Positions 19,754 to 22,215 of a stretch of DNA of 22,215 nucleotides are shown here, in pieces. How positions within the stretch are numbered: position 1 is the stretch's first letter; each line of letters starts with the position of its first letter. The position numbers and the translations under genes are program-made. The notes under the pieces were generated by a model, which saw nothing but the letters and a program-made list of their open reading frames with translations, made no database searches and had not been told where the DNA came from. This stretch comes from a virus: positions 1-22,215 of the IMG/VR virus record IMGVR_UViG_3300012920_000312, one strand, 5' to 3'.

Positions 19754-20480
19754 ATTTACTATCTCCATTTAATTTATAAGTTTCACATACTCTTTTAGCC
19801 GGACAAAATCTACATTGTTCGCCAAAAGCGTAATTCGGTGTTTCTGCTTCACAGGCATCAAGAGCATCTTTTAGTTTTGAAAAACCCCAATCTACAAGGT
19901 TTTCAGCAGTAGTTTCCCATGAGCGCACTTTGTCTTTTGATCTTGGTTGCACTATTGTCATTACGACTTTCATGTTTTCGTTGCCATACCTTGATAAAGC
20001 GCCTAAAGCATATATAGACATTTGTAGATTATGTTCAGGACTAACAGGCCATGTGCCAGTTTTTAAATCTACGACTTCAATTATTTCTTTGTTAAAAATT
20101 ATTGCATCCGCAGTTCCCCAACATTCAGGATTTATTTCTTCAATGCTAACTTGTTCTTCAATCAGAGGTTTTGCTTTTAATTCTTCAGACCTTTTTTTTA
20201 TGTAGTCCACATAAAACTTAGCGCAATCTATCATTTCTTGATCTGCATAAATTTTTACATCTTCTACAGTTTCGCTTTTACCAAGCCAATAATCTTCTAG
20301 CGTAATGCCTTCTAAGTGTCCTTTCATAAGCATTTCTGCCATGTTGTGTATAAAAGTACCCACTAGCGCAGGTCTGCCAACTGGCTCTCTTTCAATGCCT
20401 TCCGACAATTTAATTGAGCCAGGACACGCAAACCAACGCTCTGCACTTGAGGGAGAATATTTACTATGCTTTGATGGCAT
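19746..20480 (-). CDS. DUF2800-type PD-(D/E)XK nuclease with Cas4-like Cys cluster
   Basis: 244 residues from the ATG at 20480 (an upstream TTG at 20519 overlaps the excisionase gene and is less likely). The start SKHSKYSPSSAERWFACPGS is the DUF2800 hallmark. Nuclease motifs: FIHNMAE (H45), GTADAII (D125), VVDLKTGTW (D138 and K140), then NLQMSIYALG (Q153). Cysteines at 19, 223, 226 and 232 (FACPG and QCRFCPAKRVC) fit a Cas4/AddB-like 4Fe-4S site. It probably resects DNA ends for the Sak4 recombinase. It overlaps the DUF6447-like gene by 8 nt. Confidence 0.88.
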   Translation of the reverse strand: MPSKHSKYSPSSAERWFACPGSIKLSEGIEREPVGRPALVGTFIHNMAEMLMKGHLEGITLEDYWLGKSETVEDVKIYADQEMIDCAKFYVDYIKKRSEELKAKPLIEEQVSIEEINPECWGTADAIIFNKEIIEVVDLKTGTWPVSPEHNLQMSIYALGALSRYGNENMKVVMTIVQPRSKDKVRSWETTAENLVDWGFSKLKDALDACEAETPNYAFGEQCRFCPAKRVCETYKLNGDSKYD

Positions 20481-20499
20481 ATTATCTTTTATAAATTCT

Positions 20500-20688
20500 C
20501 TATTCGCTTCTGCTAACAAATGAATTCTCCTCTATTTCTTTTATATCTGCCATATCATATAAAATCTTCTTTCCTATTTTGTAGTATGGTGGGCCTTCGC
20601 CTTTCATTCTTTGATTAGCTAGTGTTCTTGGACTTTTGTGCCATCTATCAGCTAACTCTTTAGGTGTAATATAATCCTTATCGTTCAT
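20500..20688 (-). CDS. Excisionase-like MerR/AlpA-type HTH protein
   Basis: 62 residues, MNDKDYITPKELADRWHKSP then RTLANQRMKGEGPPYYKIGK and KILYDMADIKEIEENS. This is the winged-helix pattern of AlpA/excisionase proteins: an ITPKELADRW turn, RTLANQR recognition helix, GPPYYKIGKKILYD wing. It would direct integrase toward excision or act as a regulator. It is the first gene of the leftward early operon and lies between that operon and the DUF1289 gene. Confidence 0.85.
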   Translation of the reverse strand: MNDKDYITPKELADRWHKSPRTLANQRMKGEGPPYYKIGKKILYDMADIKEIEENSFVSRSE

Positions 20689-20722
20689 GCTTTCTCTTGT
20701 ATGTTAATGTTTCTACCTTTGA

Positions 20723-20730
20723 AGTATAAT
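20723..20730. promoter_or_regulatory. Interleaved divergent -10 elements
   Basis: The plus strand has TATAAT at 20725-20730 and the minus strand has TATACT at 20728-20723, overlapping by four bases. The right-hand gene (20746) is about 15 nt away; the left-hand gene start (20688) is 35 nt away. No clear -35 is visible on either strand, so the call rests on the -10 hexamers and on the divergent gene layout. Confidence 0.4.
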
Positions 20731-20745
20731 TTAACCATAAAAGAT

Positions 20746-21051
20746 ATGAAAAAGACAATGTGTTTTCGAGATCAATTAAAAATGGATGGTTTTTCGACTT
20801 CATTAGAGGACTCTCCATGTATAAGCGTTTGCTCGACAACCTATGGTTTGAAAGATAGTTGTATCTGTGGTCGCAATCTCAAGCAAATAAGTTCTTGGAA
20901 TTCTTACGATACGCTTACAAAGAAAAAAATAGTGATGAACGCCATCCAGGACAAAAATTCGTTTCCTAGACAAAAACTTACTTTTTTGGCAGACGATCAT
21001 AATATTTCTTTTGATAAGGCTAAGCAGATTTTTGTTATTGATAAACTATAG
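20746..21051 (+). CDS. DUF1289-like small cysteine-rich protein
   Basis: 101 residues from the ATG at 20746; an ATG at 20701 would precede the candidate -10 and is less likely. The core DSPCISVCSTTYGLKDSCIC then GRNLKQISSWNSY matches DUF1289 (SPC..VC....G.C.GCGRT..EI..W). The second pair is CxC here, where the family normally has CxxC, which is odd. The rest is a basic helix and a short end (DDHNISFDKAKQIFVIDKL). DUF1289 proteins are mostly of proteobacterial genomes and thought to bind metal. It converges on integrase, overlapping its end by 17 nt, and looks like a separately transcribed accessory gene. Confidence 0.75.
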   Translation: MKKTMCFRDQLKMDGFSTSLEDSPCISVCSTTYGLKDSCICGRNLKQISSWNSYDTLTKKKIVMNAIQDKNSFPRQKLTFLADDHNISFDKAKQIFVIDKL

Positions 21052-22147
21052 GAAGTTGAATATCTGAGAGAATTTCGTTTCCGATTTTCTCTATATTTTC
21101 TTTACTCGTTCTATCCTCAATATGTTGATAGCGTTGCATCATAGACAAAGATTTATGGCCCATAAGCTCTCCAGTCTGCAAAGTTTGAATTTTTGCAGAA
21201 TTTGTTGAAATCGTACCAAAACTGTGGCGTAAATCGTGTAAAACAAGGTCATTACACCCACAAGCTAATTTAACGCTATTCCACAGCTTTATTGGATTTT
21301 TGATACCAAGTATCGTTTTTTTCTTTTTTTCGCCTTGTAGCGCTTGTATGACACTCCGACTTTGAGAATTCAACCAAATTTTTCTAGTTTTGCCATCTTT
21401 ATCGGTTTTATGATCCTTTAGTTCAATGTAATCGCCATGCCAATCTTCCCATCTTGCTTTAGCCAATTCTCCCTTTCTAGCGCCAGTAAAAATAAGCAAT
21501 AATATAAAACTTACAGAATAAATTAGTGTTCTATCTTCATCTAATCTTCTAAATAATTCCTGGAAAATTTTTAATTTTTCTTCAGGTGTATAATGTCTAT
21601 TTCTTTTTACCTCAAGATGTTTTTTAATTCTACTTGCCGGATTTATTTCAATAAACTCGTAATCTATCGCAATCTCAAAAACAGTTTTTAAAATAGTTAG
21701 ACAGCGATTAGCTGTATATTTTGACCTAAGACTTAAATCATCAAACCAAGATTTAACATCTCCTCTGCTGATTGTATCTATTGGTAAATGACCAAAACCA
21801 GGCTTGATGTCTTTCTCGTACAAGCGCACATATTCTTGAATGGTCTTTCTGTTGTTCATCTCCAACTGTTGTTGATATTTTGCAAAGACATAATCTGTCG
21901 TTGGTGTCTGCTTGTCGTTCTTAGCCAAAGGATCAAAGTTAGTATCAAGCAACATCTTGGCTTGTAGTTCACTTGCAATCTTGCGTACTGTTTGTATCGG
22001 CATACCGCCATGACCAATCTTCATGTTTCTGCGTTTGCCATTGAAAGTATATTTTAGATAGTAGCTTATTTGTTTCTGGCCTTTGCTATTAGTCCAGGCC
22101 ACTTGTTTTATACTTTGATTAAGTTTGTCTGAGGTTATCTTTTTCAT
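21035..22147 (-). CDS. int: Tyrosine-recombinase integrase
   Basis: 370 residues. An arm-binding N-terminal part (SYYLKYTFNGKRRNMKIGHG) is followed by a core-binding domain and the catalytic domain. All key residues are visible: R224 in TGARKGEL, K247 in DHKTDK, H304 and R307 in HDLRHSFG, H331 in LMGHKSLSM and Y340 in QRYQHIED. So the enzyme looks active. It integrates the phage genome into the host chromosome; the attachment site could not be located. It lies 1 nt downstream of a small membrane-protein gene, which may be cotranscribed. Its 3' end overlaps the convergent DUF1289-like gene. Confidence 0.95.
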   Translation of the reverse strand: MKKITSDKLNQSIKQVAWTNSKGQKQISYYLKYTFNGKRRNMKIGHGGMPIQTVRKIASELQAKMLLDTNFDPLAKNDKQTPTTDYVFAKYQQQLEMNNRKTIQEYVRLYEKDIKPGFGHLPIDTISRGDVKSWFDDLSLRSKYTANRCLTILKTVFEIAIDYEFIEINPASRIKKHLEVKRNRHYTPEEKLKIFQELFRRLDEDRTLIYSVSFILLLIFTGARKGELAKARWEDWHGDYIELKDHKTDKDGKTRKIWLNSQSRSVIQALQGEKKKKTILGIKNPIKLWNSVKLACGCNDLVLHDLRHSFGTISTNSAKIQTLQTGELMGHKSLSMMQRYQHIEDRTSKENIEKIGNEILSDIQLPIVYQ

Positions 22148-22148
22148 A

Positions 22149-22215
22149 CTACACCAGGTAAATTTCTAAGTTCCAAACGAACGCAAGGACAATGCCAAGT
22201 AATAATAAAATGATT
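22149..22215 (-). CDS. C-terminal part of a small membrane protein upstream of integrase (partial)
   Basis: Twenty-one residues are visible: IILLLLGIVLAFVWNLEIYL then V and a TAG stop (22151-22149). This is a hydrophobic helix plus a short end. The stop lies 1 nt from the integrase ATG, which suggests translational coupling. The rest is outside the window. No domain assignment possible. Confidence 0.55.
   Translation of the reverse strand, partial: IILLLLGIVLAFVWNLEIYLV

Noticed and set aside
22148-22215. attP core next to integrase
   Set aside because: The sequence codes for the end of a membrane protein and contains no tRNA-like segment. No attachment site could be identified anywhere in the window.

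Overview
The window is a contiguous stretch of a temperate tailed phage (free genome or integrated prophage) with an AT-rich base composition throughout. The head genes point to a podovirus-like head of the SU10/P22 type: a gp4/SU10-like adaptor, an SU10/DUF5309-like major capsid protein, an acidic scaffold, and a P22-type 711-residue portal. A complete tyrosine integrase and an excisionase-like HTH protein indicate lysogeny. Several small proteins (DUF6321-like, lysine-rich peptides, a short KAPKGYH-type protein) remind me of phages from marine metagenomes. The DUF1289-like gene and the AT-rich composition suggest an AT-rich, possibly marine, proteobacterial host. The host assignment is inference. 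Both ends are cut: an adaptor gene runs off the left edge and a membrane-protein gene runs off the right edge.

Layout. (1) 1-10239, minus strand, late genes read leftward: small terminase (9727-10239), a structured non-coding gap, large terminase, portal, a run of very small basic proteins, an MscS-beta-like membrane protein, a 3TM holin, an M15 peptidase, a one-TM holin accessory protein, scaffold, major capsid protein, a terminator, and head-completion genes. The lysis block lies between portal and scaffold. (2) 10240-10391, divergent promoter region. (3) 10392-13670, plus strand: twelve small, mostly acidic unknown genes packed tightly. Most junctions place a GGAGAA ribosome-binding site inside the last codons of the upstream gene. 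An intrinsic terminator follows gene 1, and a 12-bp hairpin closes the operon. The loop of that hairpin is complementary to the operon's own first ribosome-binding site. (4) 13865-14531, minus strand: a winged-helix protein behind an origin-like region with a long inverted repeat, a TA tract and four repeats of exact 21-bp period. (5) 14415-20688, minus strand early operon: excisionase, DUF2800-type nuclease, DUF6447-like protein, Sak4-like RecA-fold ATPase, zinc-ribbon peptide, SSB-like DUF669 protein, zinc-ribbon DUF6511-like protein, TOPRIM primase-helicase, cytosine-5 methyltransferase and three tiny genes. Nearly all of these overlap. (6) 20746-21051, plus strand: a DUF1289-like gene. (7) 21035-22215, minus strand: integrase, preceded by the end of a small membrane protein.

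How it fits together. The leftward early operon supplies excision, single-strand-annealing recombination (nuclease + Sak4 + SSB), replication (primase-helicase) and DNA modification. The winged-helix gene and the 21-bp repeats are a candidate initiator/origin or operator pair. The leftward late operon packages and builds the head and holds the lysis genes. The rightward operon of unknown small acidic proteins resembles an accessory or host-takeover region. Its repeated ribosome-binding sites and anti-SD hairpin suggest post-transcriptional self-control. No CI-like repressor, tRNA, rRNA, CRISPR array or insertion sequence was seen. Family names are from recognition by eye; no database search was run.
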